Part shown: positions 37,570 through 45,252 of the stretch, in pieces
How positions within the stretch are numbered: the first letter of the stretch is position 1
Layout: every line of letters starts with the position of its first letter
DNA from: Nitrospirota bacterium
Lineage (GTDB): Bacteria; Nitrospirota; JACRHJ01
DNA: 64,000 bases
Assembly: GCA_021784575.1 (NCBI GenBank)
Contig: JAJYHX010000005.1
Location: 62,001-126,000 of the forward strand
Reading direction: 5' to 3'
Notes under the pieces: generated by a model
Told to the model about the DNA's origin: nothing
Database searches by the model: none
Seen by the model: the letters and a program-made list of their open reading frames with translations, nothing else
Translations under genes and position numbers: made by a program

Positions 37570-38742
37570 CTAAATCTCTTTTATGTAATTCATCCCGGAA
37601 ATTTGTCTGACCAGTCCCCTAAGCTCCATGTCGAGGAGCATGGATAAAATCCTGGATACGGGGAACCCGGTTTTCTCCGCAATTACATCGACATGCACCG
37701 GCTCAAGCGAGATCTGGCCGTAGACGGACATTTCATCCGGGGCAAGAGACGGCATAACGGCGGCCTTCCCGGGCGTGTCGCCGTAGTCGAGGTTCAGCTC
37801 GCTGACATATCCCTTCATGTAAGGGAACAGGTCTTCGAGCACGTCCGCCGGTCCTTCTATCAGCTTTGCGCCTTTCTTAATCAGGCTGTTGACACCCCTG
37901 GAATTGTCCGCGCTGACGTTCCCCGGCAGTGCGTATACATCCCGGTTCTGTTCGACGGAGCATGCCGCGGTTATAAGGGAGCCGGAATCCCTGGCCGCCT
38001 CCATGACTATAACGCCAAGCGAAATCCCGCTGATTATGCGGTTCCTGGGCGGGAAGTTTGCCTTGTCCGGGGGCGTGCCCACGGGATATTCCGTGATGAC
38101 CGCGCCTGACTCGGAGATTTTTTTAAAAAGCTCGCCGTTTTCGCGCGGGTAGGTTACGTCTATCCCGCATCCGAGGACGGCAATCGTCCTGCCGCCGCCC
38201 GAAAGCGCGCCCCTGTGGGCCTCCGTATCTATCCCGCGCGCGCCGCCGGAAACTATCGTGATTCCCTTGGCCGCCAGGTCCGCGGCTATCCTCCTCGTCT
38301 CGCCGAGGCCGTAGTGGGAGGCGTTTCTCGAACCTACCATGGCCACCGAGATCTTGTCCCCGCCAACAAGCTCTCCCCTGACATACAGGTATGGCGGCGG
38401 GTCGTGTATTTCCTTTAGGTTCTGCGGATAGCGCGGGTCTGTAAACGTGATAATCCCGGCCCCAAGGGCGCGGGCTTTTTCGGTCTCGTTTTTGGCCTTT
38501 TCCCAGCCTTTAAAGTCCTTGATGCCCTGGAGCGCCTTCGGCGACATGCCGTCAACCTGGGCCAGGTCGCTCTTGCGTGCCGCAAAGACCTGTTCCGGGC
38601 TTCCGAAGCGAAGGATCAGCCTTTTGTATAAGACTTTCCCGACGCCGTCTGCGGAGTTCAGGGCAATCCAGGGAACGGCGTCCACCGCTCCCGGAGTCGC
38701 CGCGTTGCCGCCCGCAGTTTCTGTTTCAGGGCCGTTATGCAA
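37570..38742 (-). CDS. dprA: DNA processing protein DprA
   Basis: Protects incoming single-stranded DNA and loads RecA during natural transformation. An N-terminal helix-hairpin-helix region (LNSADGVGKVLYKRLILRFG) is followed by the Rossmann-like core (VGSRNASHYGLGETRRIAAD, SGGARGIDTEAHRGAL, PRNRIISGIS) and a C-terminal winged helix (VDVIAEKTGFPVSRILSMLL). A TTG at 38742 with GGGGAGAG just upstream is preferred; another TTG at 38793 would add 17 residues. Downstream of the LysM gene, upstream of smg. Confidence 0.92.
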   Translation of the reverse strand: MHNGPETETAGGNAATPGAVDAVPWIALNSADGVGKVLYKRLILRFGSPEQVFAARKSDLAQVDGMSPKALQGIKDFKGWEKAKNETEKARALGAGIITFTDPRYPQNLKEIHDPPPYLYVRGELVGGDKISVAMVGSRNASHYGLGETRRIAADLAAKGITIVSGGARGIDTEAHRGALSGGGRTIAVLGCGIDVTYPRENGELFKKISESGAVITEYPVGTPPDKANFPPRNRIISGISLGVIVMEAARDSGSLITAACSVEQNRDVYALPGNVSADNSRGVNSLIKKGAKLIEGPADVLEDLFPYMKGYVSELNLDYGDTPGKAAVMPSLAPDEMSVYGQISLEPVHVDVIAEKTGFPVSRILSMLLDMELRGLVRQISGMNYIKEI

Positions 38743-38795
38743 TCTCTCTCCCCGGTTCCGCCTCCCTGCAACAGCCCGGCCCCGCACAGCCAAAT

Positions 38796-39962
38796 CTACT
38801 TCGGCCTGGAATAGTATATGCTGTAGCCCGCCTTTAGCGGCCCGTCCGAGTTTACGACCTTGGCCGCGGCGGTATGTTTTCCGACGGATATAACCTCTAT
38901 ACGCCCCGCCGTTACGTCTGGAAGCGGGACAGACCCTCCAATCAGGCTGTTATTTCTTGCATAACCGCCCGGCCGCTTTACGACGAAGGAGTCTCCTGGC
39001 AGGACGCCGTCCTTTGCGCCCTTGTCTATGTAAAGTATATCCGCTTGAGTATCGTCATGCCTGCCGCCGCTTAACGCGGCTATATATCCGGAAACGCCGT
39101 ATGCCTTCGGGTTCGGCGGCACAGGCTCGTAAACAATAACCGGCTCCTGATACGGGAAGAGCATATCGGAGATTTTTATGTCCGTGAACGCCTTAGTTAT
39201 CACGCCAAGCATGAACCCGTCCTTCGGCCCTTTTATCTCCAGGACTCCCGACGCCTTTACCAGCCTGCCGAGGGTGTCTCCGGTGCCGGGGTCTTCTACC
39301 TTCCCCTCGTATCTTCCGATTATGAAGCGGTCGCCCGCTTTGAATCCGTCCGTATTGACATAAAGCTTGTCAAAAAGACCGTAGAGAGCCTGGGGTTTTG
39401 GGCTGCCTTTTATGGAACGGGGTTTAATCCCTCCTTCATCCACGAAACCGGCTTCCAGTATGTTCGCCCTGGTTGCCACCGGAATCCTTACAGGCGGCGG
39501 CGGTATGGTAATTATACGGGTTCCCGATACATGGGGCCTGGCCGTGAGCGTAGTGCCCCTGCTTACAAAAGGCCCTCTCTCCCGCTCCACGACAGGCGGC
39601 GGCGCGACTTCCTTCGCCGCCTTGGGCGGAGCTATGGTAACTCCCGTCGGGAGCTTGATTACCTGCCCCGGATATATCAGGTTCGGGTTGTGTATGAACG
39701 GGTTCTTCTTCCATATCCTCGGCCAGGCGAAGGGATCCGAGAGCCGGGCCTTGGATATGTCCCAGAGCGTGTCCCCTTTTACGATGGTATATCTCCCCGT
39801 CCAGGACGTGTTCGCGGCAAAGGCGACCGACTTGCCGCCGCCGGGCGCGCCGGGCGCGGGCGTTTTATTATCGAGCGGCTTGCCGCCTTCGCCCGCGAAT
39901 GCGGTGGATAACAAAAAGAACATAGCGAATACGACCATCACCGGCAGGAGTCTCTTTTTCAT
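38796..39962 (-). CDS. LysM-domain envelope protein
   Basis: A 388-residue exported protein. The signal peptide ends near STAFAGEGG. A LysM domain (YTIVKGDTLWDISKARLSDP then WPRIWKKNPFIHNPNLIYPG) should bind peptidoglycan. The rest is a beta-rich region of unknown fold with repeated phrases such as IKISDMLFPYQEP and DGVLPGDSFVVKRPGGY. It lies 16 nt after cpoB, so both are likely parts of one envelope operon. Similar LysM proteins beside cpoB/dprA are often annotated only as LysM peptidoglycan-binding. Confidence 0.85.
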   Translation of the reverse strand: MKKRLLPVMVVFAMFFLLSTAFAGEGGKPLDNKTPAPGAPGGGKSVAFAANTSWTGRYTIVKGDTLWDISKARLSDPFAWPRIWKKNPFIHNPNLIYPGQVIKLPTGVTIAPPKAAKEVAPPPVVERERGPFVSRGTTLTARPHVSGTRIITIPPPPVRIPVATRANILEAGFVDEGGIKPRSIKGSPKPQALYGLFDKLYVNTDGFKAGDRFIIGRYEGKVEDPGTGDTLGRLVKASGVLEIKGPKDGFMLGVITKAFTDIKISDMLFPYQEPVIVYEPVPPNPKAYGVSGYIAALSGGRHDDTQADILYIDKGAKDGVLPGDSFVVKRPGGYARNNSLIGGSVPLPDVTAGRIEVISVGKHTAAAKVVNSDGPLKAGYSIYYSRPK

Positions 39963-39978
39963 AACACTCTCCTTAAGC

Positions 39979-40755
39979 TTATTTGGCCTTCAGTTTATCA
40001 AGCTCCTGATGCGCCTTTTTCGCCGCGCCGCTGTAGGGATAGTTGTCCATTACGCGGTTAAAGCTTTCGCGGGCCTTGTCCGGGTTCCCCATCAGTTCGT
40101 ATGCCATGCCTTCCTTGTAAAGCGCGTCGGGCACCCTGTCCGCCAGCGGGTAATCGTCCACGACCTTTTGGTATTCCTTAACGGCCCCGGCGTAGTCTTT
40201 CCGTGCGGCGGCTATCTCTCCAAGCATGAACCGGGCGTCGTCAGCCAGGTTGTCCGTCGGATAGTTCTGAAGAAATGCGCCGAACGCGGCCTTTGCCTTG
40301 TCGTAATCCCCGGCGGAATATGAGTCCATCGCCTGGTTGAATGCGTCCTGGGCCGCCACCATGCCCTTCGTCGGCTGCGGGGCCTGCGGCGCCGGGGCAA
40401 CGTTAGCCGCGGGGGCCTTTGCGTTCGATTCCGGCGGTATCGGCTGGGGGGCGAGCGGCGCCTGGTTCTCCTTCATCTTGCGTATCTGCGTCTCAAGGGA
40501 GTCCATGCGCTTCTCAAGCGCGGAGAGGCGGTCGTCTATCTCTTTTAGCTTTTCAGGCGCTTTCCGGCCTTCCTCGGCATACTTTGCCCTGGCAACCTGC
40601 TTCTGCACCTCGGAGAACTGTTTCTCCAGCACCATGATGTCGCTCTGCATCGGCTCTATGTCTTGCTGGGTCGCAAAACAGCCGGTCAGGAGAAAAACCG
40701 GGGCCAGAAGCAATAGCCCAAAAACACGGGCCGCCTTTTTGCGGGCAATTTTCAT
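39979..40755 (-). CDS. CpoB/YbgF-like Tol-Pal accessory protein
   Basis: A 258-residue exported protein with lipobox-like LLTGCF (Cys about residue 26). A coiled-coil region follows (MVLEKQFSEVQKQVARAKYA, IDDRLSALEKRMDSLETQIR), then an Ala/Pro linker and three C-terminal TPRs (DYDKAKAAFGAFLQNYPTDN, AAARKDYAGAVKEYQKVVDD, NPDKARESFNRVMDNYPYSG). This is the YbgF/CpoB plan, which coordinates outer-membrane constriction with cell-wall synthesis. Other tol-pal genes are not in the window. Its ribosome binding site lies in a perfect 7-bp hairpin next to the start codon. Confidence 0.88.
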   Translation of the reverse strand: MKIARKKAARVFGLLLLAPVFLLTGCFATQQDIEPMQSDIMVLEKQFSEVQKQVARAKYAEEGRKAPEKLKEIDDRLSALEKRMDSLETQIRKMKENQAPLAPQPIPPESNAKAPAANVAPAPQAPQPTKGMVAAQDAFNQAMDSYSAGDYDKAKAAFGAFLQNYPTDNLADDARFMLGEIAAARKDYAGAVKEYQKVVDDYPLADRVPDALYKEGMAYELMGNPDKARESFNRVMDNYPYSGAAKKAHQELDKLKAK

Positions 40756-40774
40756 CTTAAGGCGCCTCCTTAAG
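40756..40774 (-). promoter_or_regulatory. Hairpin enclosing the cpoB ribosome binding site
   Basis: CTTAAGGAGGCGCCTTAAG on the coding strand. A 7-bp stem CTTAAGG/CCTTAAG closes directly upstream of the ATG, with the SD GGAGG split between stem and loop. It may modulate translation; inferred from sequence only. Confidence 0.45.
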
Positions 40775-40796
40775 TGGTTATGTGAATAACGGTTAA

Positions 40797-40825
40797 TAGA
40801 TAGCCTAACGACAGTAACTTGTCAA
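40797..40825 (-). promoter_or_regulatory. Sigma70-like promoter for cpoB operon
   Basis: On the minus strand: TTGACA (40825-40820), exactly 17 nt spacer, TATCTA (40802-40797). Consensus -35 box. Confidence 0.65.
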
Positions 40826-40857
40826 GAAAAAAGGGGTTTCTTAAATCTCTTTAATGT

Positions 40858-41139
40858 CTAAAGCGGCCATTTCCTCTCTTTTGCAAAGTATTTTATTACC
40901 GTCCCCGCGTTATTCAGACGCGAGAGCCTCATATTCCTGCGCTTGATGGCGTCCACATCGCCTGTGGGGAACTTCTCGTTCCTGATGAGCACCATGACCT
41001 TCTGCAGCCCCGCCATAAGTTTTTTAAGGGTCTCTTGGTCGAACTTTTTTAAATAGATGGGGTTTACGAAGACATATCCCTCCGCGATGTCCCTTGCCAC
41101 CGCCTCAAGGTTTTTTCCCTTCAGGAAATCTTCGGCCAT
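40858..41139 (-). CDS. Small conserved-looking protein of unknown function
   Basis: A 93-residue, mostly helical, basic protein (LKKLMAGLQKVMVLIRNEKF, MRLSRLNNAGTVIKYFAKER) without signal peptide, membrane segment or known motif. Its ATG overlaps the stop of the upstream small membrane protein gene by 4 nt, so the two are translationally coupled. I do not recognise the family. Confidence 0.65.
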   Translation of the reverse strand: MAEDFLKGKNLEAVARDIAEGYVFVNPIYLKKFDQETLKKLMAGLQKVMVLIRNEKFPTGDVDAIKRRNMRLSRLNNAGTVIKYFAKERKWPL

Positions 41140-41396
41140 CAGTTTTTCTCCGCCGGCACGGTCTTAATCCTTGCGCCTATTATCTGGCCCGCAACCGCGA
41201 ACGCTATGGAAAACGGGATATACCAGAGGGATATTCCCAGGCCGATCCTCAGCAGTATGAGAAACGGTATCGATGCGTGGATATAGAGGAACCAGAGGAA
41301 CGAGAATTTTCTCACCCTCCGCCTGAGATAGCCCAGAGGGAGGTTGGACAGGAATGCGACCGCAATGAGAATTATGACCCTGTCGGCGAAAGGCAT
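41139..41396 (-). CDS. Small integral membrane protein
   Basis: An 85-residue protein with about three hydrophobic segments (VIILIAVAFLSNLPLGYL, FLWFLYIHASIPFLILLRIG, YIPFSIAFAVAGQIIGARI) and basic loops. Probably an inner-membrane protein of unknown function, coupled with the downstream small gene. No family recognised. Confidence 0.65.
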   Translation of the reverse strand: MPFADRVIILIAVAFLSNLPLGYLRRRVRKFSFLWFLYIHASIPFLILLRIGLGISLWYIPFSIAFAVAGQIIGARIKTVPAEKN

Positions 41397-41435
41397 AGGT
41401 CTTAATAATATATTTTTTATCGCTTCAGGTCAAGT

Positions 41436-41495
41436 GTTCATAACGCTCCCCCGCCCTCCTCGTATCTTAAATCGAACGAGGGGGGCAGGGGAACA
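41436..41495. repeat. Modular TAACGC intergenic repeat (copy 4)
   Basis: CATAACGCTCCCCCGCCCTC followed by CTCGTATCTTAAATCGAACG and AGGGGGGCAGGGG, a variant of the 4085/22522 element downstream of the porin gene. Confidence 0.6.
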
Positions 41496-41505
41496 TTTGG
41501 CAGGC

Positions 41506-43044
41506 TTAGAACTTTATCTGCAAAAGCGTTGTGAAGAGGTCGTGGCTCTTCAGGTCTATCTTCTCAAGCGAGTCCTTCGCCAGGCCGCTTTCCGCGTGGA
41601 TGATCTCCCAGTCCGCCATTACCCTGACGTATCTGTTGATGTAGTAGTTGGCGCCGAACGTCCATCTGTCCCTGTCGTTGGCGGCGCCGCTCGTGTTCTC
41701 GTCGAGGAAGTCGTAGCGGATTACGGGCTCGAAGGCGTTCAAGAAGCTGGCCGGCCCGCTTATGCCGTTTACCCTGTACCAGGCTTCGAGGTAATACCCG
41801 AAGGTATGGGCGTATTTCCCGAACGGGTCGGTTTGATTGGCGCCTGCGCCTGTATTATTGGTATTGAAGATGTCCGTGGCGGTGTAATAGTCGTAGTATC
41901 TTCTCTCCCACTCGAACTCGCCCATTGTCCTCAGGCCCTTTACCATCGGAGGGGCGTACTCGAAGTCCGCGCCCCATTTTTCATGGTCGCGGTGCCGGTC
42001 GACGACGGGTTTTTTGTTGCTCGTGTCGCCCGCATACCAGGAGCCGCCGAGGGTAAGTCCTTCGACAAACGGGTTAATCCACACGCGGCCAGCCCAGTCC
42101 TTCTGGTTGTTGTCGTCCACGCTGTTCTTGCCGTTGCCGTTGACAAGCTCCGTCGCGTAGCCCGCGCCGAAGGGCCTTCCCTTCATGCGGTACGCGCCGG
42201 AAAGCATGACGCCCACGTCCCTTAGCTGCGGGTTGACAACCATGTTCGTAACGAGCGAGCGGTTTATTGTCGGGATAGCCGCGATGGACATGGCCTGGTC
42301 TATCGAGAACGGCGTCTTGAACTGGCCCAGCGTCACCCTCGCGTGGGGGATGTAGTCGAGATAGGCGTACGCGTCCGAAAGGAGCGGATTGGTGGTGCCG
42401 TCCATGGAGATCATGAAGCCTATCTTTTTGAATATCTTGCCGCCGAAGAAAAGCTTCGCGCGCCTGACAAAGAACGTGTTGTCGGCGGTAGTGGAAATCT
42501 GGCCCGTCGGAGGGCTGCCGACCGATATGCCGGAGTTGTCGTAGAGCCAGCCGGCCTGGAGGAGCGCGCCCATCTTGAGCCTCACCCTGTTCCCGGTAAG
42601 CCGGGCAAAGCCGTCCTCGAAGTCCGTAAGCGCGCCATTGGCCGGTCTTGCTTGGGACGCGGCTGCCGGCAGGGCTGCGGGTGCGGTCGCAGATGCCGCC
42701 GCGGGGGCCGTTTTCGATGCGGCCGGCGCAGACGCGGGCGCTGGAGAGGGTGCGGCCTCCCTCGATATTCGCTCGTAATCTTTTTCGCTGATTACGCCCT
42801 TTTTCTTAAGGACATCGAGCAGCCCAAGCGTGCCGGCTGCGGGCGCGGGGGATGCCGCTTCGTTTTTCCTGAGGCTGTCATAGGCCTGCCGGTCAAGCAC
42901 GCCCTTTGCCCTGAGCACGTCCAGAAGGTCGTTGTAGGCCGAAGCCTTGCTGCCCGCCCCCGATGCCGTCCCTCCGGCCAGGGCAACGCCCGCGGATAAA
43001 AATATGGTTAGAAACAAAGACATCAAGACCGCCGCAAACTTCAT
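41506..43044 (-). CDS. OprO/OprP-type outer-membrane porin
   Basis: A 512-residue protein with a signal peptide (to GVALAGGT). Two copies of a short helical motif follow (LLDVLRAKGVLDRQAYDSLR and LLDVLKKKGVISEKDYERIS), then an Ala/Pro-rich linker. A long beta-barrel comes next, with KIGFMISMDGTTNPLLSDAY, ARVTLGQFKTPFSIDQAMS and RYDFLDENTSGAANDRDRW, and a terminal Phe suited to BAM recognition. It resembles phosphate-selective porins O and P. Substrate specificity cannot be told. It is downstream of tatC beyond a weak terminator. Confidence 0.85.
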   Translation of the reverse strand: MKFAAVLMSLFLTIFLSAGVALAGGTASGAGSKASAYNDLLDVLRAKGVLDRQAYDSLRKNEAASPAPAAGTLGLLDVLKKKGVISEKDYERISREAAPSPAPASAPAASKTAPAAASATAPAALPAAASQARPANGALTDFEDGFARLTGNRVRLKMGALLQAGWLYDNSGISVGSPPTGQISTTADNTFFVRRAKLFFGGKIFKKIGFMISMDGTTNPLLSDAYAYLDYIPHARVTLGQFKTPFSIDQAMSIAAIPTINRSLVTNMVVNPQLRDVGVMLSGAYRMKGRPFGAGYATELVNGNGKNSVDDNNQKDWAGRVWINPFVEGLTLGGSWYAGDTSNKKPVVDRHRDHEKWGADFEYAPPMVKGLRTMGEFEWERRYYDYYTATDIFNTNNTGAGANQTDPFGKYAHTFGYYLEAWYRVNGISGPASFLNAFEPVIRYDFLDENTSGAANDRDRWTFGANYYINRYVRVMADWEIIHAESGLAKDSLEKIDLKSHDLFTTLLQIKF

Positions 43045-43081
43045 AATACTGTTCCTCCCTTCAACCCGCCTGATGTTATGG

Positions 43082-43118
43082 ATTAATAAAACAGCGCCAT
43101 TGCGAAAACAGAGGCGCC
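43082..43118 (-). terminator. Weak intrinsic terminator after tatC
   Basis: On the minus strand a GCGCC/GGCGC 5-bp stem with a 14-nt loop is followed by TGTTTTATTAAT, placed a few nucleotides after the tatC stop. Confidence 0.5.
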
Positions 43119-43125
43119 TTTGAGG

Positions 43126-43929
43126 TTAGTCGTTTGCCGCTCCCGCTTCACCGGCCTTTTCCTTGCGCCGCCCGATAATCCTCGCCATGATTATGCCGAC
43201 TTCGTACAGCAGTATCATGGGCGCGGCCATAAGGGTCTGGTTGAACATGTCCGGCGTCGGGGTGAGGATGGCGGCGGCTATGAACGCGGCGAGTATCGCG
43301 TATTTGCGGTTTTTGGCCAGGAACTTCGGCGTGACAAGCCCCAGGCGCGAAAGGACGGTTATGATGAGCGGAAGCTCGAATACAAGCCCGAATGAGAGCA
43401 GGAACTTCCCGCAGAAGTTCACATATTCCTTTATGGAGATCATGGGGGTAACCTCGTTGATACCCCACGTCAGAAGAAAGCGTATGGCAAAAGGAAGGAC
43501 GACATACTGGCAGAAAAGCGCGCCGACGACGAACATGACCGTAGCGGAGACAACGAACGGCAGGGCCCATCTGCGCTCCTTCGGCAGAAGCCCCGGGGAT
43601 ATGAAAAGCCATACCTGGGCGAGTATGAAGGGCATGGAAACGAATATGCTCGCGATGAAGGCTATCTTGAACGCCATCCACAGCACCTCGCCAGGAGCGA
43701 CGGCTATGAGCTTCGTGGGGCTTGGCAGGTATGTCGGGAAGACGAACGGCCAGGTGGTCTTGGTCTTCAGCACCAGGGTGAGAGGTATCTTCATCCACCT
43801 GAGCAGATACTCCCAGTACTGAAAACACGCGATAAACGCTGCAAAAAGCACGATGACGACGTATAAAAGCCGCCTCCGCAGCTCCTCCAGGTGCGCAAGT
43901 ATCGACATCGTCTTTCCGGTTTCAGGCAT
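43126..43929 (-). CDS. tatC: Twin-arginine translocase subunit TatC
   Basis: Multi-spanning receptor of the Tat pathway. The N-terminus HLEELRRRLLYVVIVLFAAF is typical. Conserved parts include PLPSPTKLIAVAPGEVLWMA-like periplasmic loop residues, FIASIFVSMPFILAQVWLFI, the SPGLLPKERRWALPFV region, FGLVFELPLIITVLSRLG and a C-terminal helix. The ATG at 43929 overlaps the tatB end by 8 bp; an ATG at 43908 is an alternative. Longer upstream readings are just the tatB linker in another frame. Confidence 0.95.
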   Translation of the reverse strand: MPETGKTMSILAHLEELRRRLLYVVIVLFAAFIACFQYWEYLLRWMKIPLTLVLKTKTTWPFVFPTYLPSPTKLIAVAPGEVLWMAFKIAFIASIFVSMPFILAQVWLFISPGLLPKERRWALPFVVSATVMFVVGALFCQYVVLPFAIRFLLTWGINEVTPMISIKEYVNFCGKFLLSFGLVFELPLIITVLSRLGLVTPKFLAKNRKYAILAAFIAAAILTPTPDMFNQTLMAAPMILLYEVGIIMARIIGRRKEKAGEAGAAND

Positions 43930-44392
43930 CGGTCTTCTTCGGGGCCGGCTGGCCGGCTTCGGGTTTGGCAGGCGCCTCGGCTGGTTTGTCTGCCTTGGGC
44001 GGGGCAGGCTGTCCGGCTTCTTCGGATGAGGCTGTGCCGGCCTTGTCATCCGCAGCGCCTCCGGGGAAACTCGCCTTGTTCCTCTGGGCCTGTCCAGGCT
44101 GGCTGACCGGCTCCTGGTCGGCAGGCTTCGCGTAATCCTCTTCCGTCTCTATGGTATTCCGGGCAGGCTGTCCGGACGGCTTGAAATCCATCTGACCGAG
44201 CAGGTCTTCCTTTATTTTATCGGCGCCGACTTCGGTCTCTATCTGGTTTTTGAATTCGTTCATGGACCTCTTGAACTCGTGCATTGCGCGACCCAGGGAC
44301 TTGGCAAGCTCAGGCAGCCTTTTCGGCCCGAAAACCAGCAGCGCGACAATAAAAATCAGCAGAAACTCGCTTGAATAACCGAAACCAGGCAT
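43922..44392 (-). CDS. tatB: TatA/TatB-family translocase subunit (TatB-like)
   Basis: A 156-residue protein. The N-terminal transmembrane helix SSEFLLIFIVALLVFGPKRL carries the FGPKRLPEL hinge, followed by an amphipathic helix (ELAKSLGRAMHEFKRSMNEF). The C-terminal tail is a Pro/Ala-rich linker with repeated AGQPA peptides (SGQPARN, EEAGQPAPP, PEAGQPAPKK) encoded by mini-repeat-like DNA. The Pro after FG and the long tail fit TatB better than TatA. It has its own promoter and is coupled to tatC. Confidence 0.88.
   Translation of the reverse strand: MPGFGYSSEFLLIFIVALLVFGPKRLPELAKSLGRAMHEFKRSMNEFKNQIETEVGADKIKEDLLGQMDFKPSGQPARNTIETEEDYAKPADQEPVSQPGQAQRNKASFPGGAADDKAGTASSEEAGQPAPPKADKPAEAPAKPEAGQPAPKKTDA
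43940..44185 (-). repeat. Cluster of mini-repeats in the tatB tail
   Basis: At least three related units occur, including CCGGCTGGCCGG (43945-43956, plus-strand reading) and two GGGCAGGCTGTCCGG units near 44020 and 44163. On the coding strand they encode AGQPA/SGQPA peptides. Confidence 0.55.
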
Positions 44393-44432
44393 GAATGCTC
44401 CATTTTGAATCGTTACCGTTTACAGACTGAAA

Positions 44433-44461
44433 ATTTTATAAAATTTAAAGGGTTAAGTCAA
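44433..44461 (-). promoter_or_regulatory. Sigma70-like promoter for tatB-tatC
   Basis: On the minus strand: TTGACT (44461-44456), 17 nt, TAAAAT (44438-44433), about 40 nt before the tatB ATG. Confidence 0.6.
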
Positions 44462-44475
44462 GGAAATAAGAGCTT

Positions 44476-45249
44476 TTACCAGTCCTTTTCGATATACGGC
44501 GCGCCCGGCTTCTGCGGCATCATGTTTGGGACGGGCGCGCCGATGCTTCTCAGTATCTGCGCTATCTGCGCCTCGCGCCGGCTTAAGGGGTCTTCCTTCT
44601 TGCCGGGCTGGAAATAATTGCGCAGGCTCCTTTCCTCCGCGTTCTGGCGGGCGAGCATACGGTCTATGTCGGCCTTGGAAGGCCCCTGAGACTGCCCGCC
44701 CTGTCCAGGCTTATTATTCATGGCCGCGCTTCCGGCATTGCCGGTGGAGCCGCCCTTCCTGTCATTGCCCTTGCCGCCCTTTTTCTGACTGCTCTGTCCG
44801 CCTCCGCTTTTTCCCCGGAGGCCGTTTTCGGTCTTTTTCTCTTCCTTTATCCTCTCCAGCGTTACCTTTATGTTATGCTCCGCGTCCGCGTCCTTCCTTA
44901 AAGCATCCGCCTTCCGGTAGGCCAAGAGCGCCTTGTCGTAATCCCCCGTCCGGTAGAGCGCGTCGCCGAGGTTATACCACGCCTCCGGCATATTCGGGCT
45001 CAGCTTCGCGGCCTTGGAATACTCGCGCGCCGCCTGGCCGAACCGCCCTTTTTTATAGAGCGCGTCGCCAAGGTTTATATGCGCCTGCGGCTTGTCCGGA
45101 TTGTCCCTGGCCGCTTTTGCAAAGTCCTCTTGCGCATCGCCATACTTCCCCGCGCCGAAGGCCGACATCCCTTTCTCGTTCGGCGTGGCAAACGGGGAAA
45201 AGGCGGAAACAAACGGCAGCAGGAATATTATTATTAAAATTTTCTTCAT
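44476..45249 (-). CDS. BatC-like exported TPR protein
   Basis: A 257-residue protein with a signal peptide (IIIFLLPFVSAFSPFATP), then about three TPRs (GKYGDAQEDFAKAARDNPDK, INLGDALYKKGRFGQAAREY, YNLGDALYRTGDYDKALLAY). A Gly/Lys/Ser low-complexity stretch follows, and a C-terminal conserved part (IDRMLARQNAEERSLRNYF). It lies 3 nt after the batB-like gene. In Bat operons a TPR protein (BatC or BatE) follows BatA/BatB, so it is assigned by context. Confidence 0.8.
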   Translation of the reverse strand: MKKILIIIFLLPFVSAFSPFATPNEKGMSAFGAGKYGDAQEDFAKAARDNPDKPQAHINLGDALYKKGRFGQAAREYSKAAKLSPNMPEAWYNLGDALYRTGDYDKALLAYRKADALRKDADAEHNIKVTLERIKEEKKTENGLRGKSGGGQSSQKKGGKGNDRKGGSTGNAGSAAMNNKPGQGGQSQGPSKADIDRMLARQNAEERSLRNYFQPGKKEDPLSRREAQIAQILRSIGAPVPNMMPQKPGAPYIEKDW

Positions 45250-45252
45250 TTT

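Noticed and set aside
43930-44049. N-terminal extension of TatC rich in Pro and Arg
   Set aside because: It is the tatB tail read in another frame; the TatC fold begins at the ATG at 43929 or 43908.
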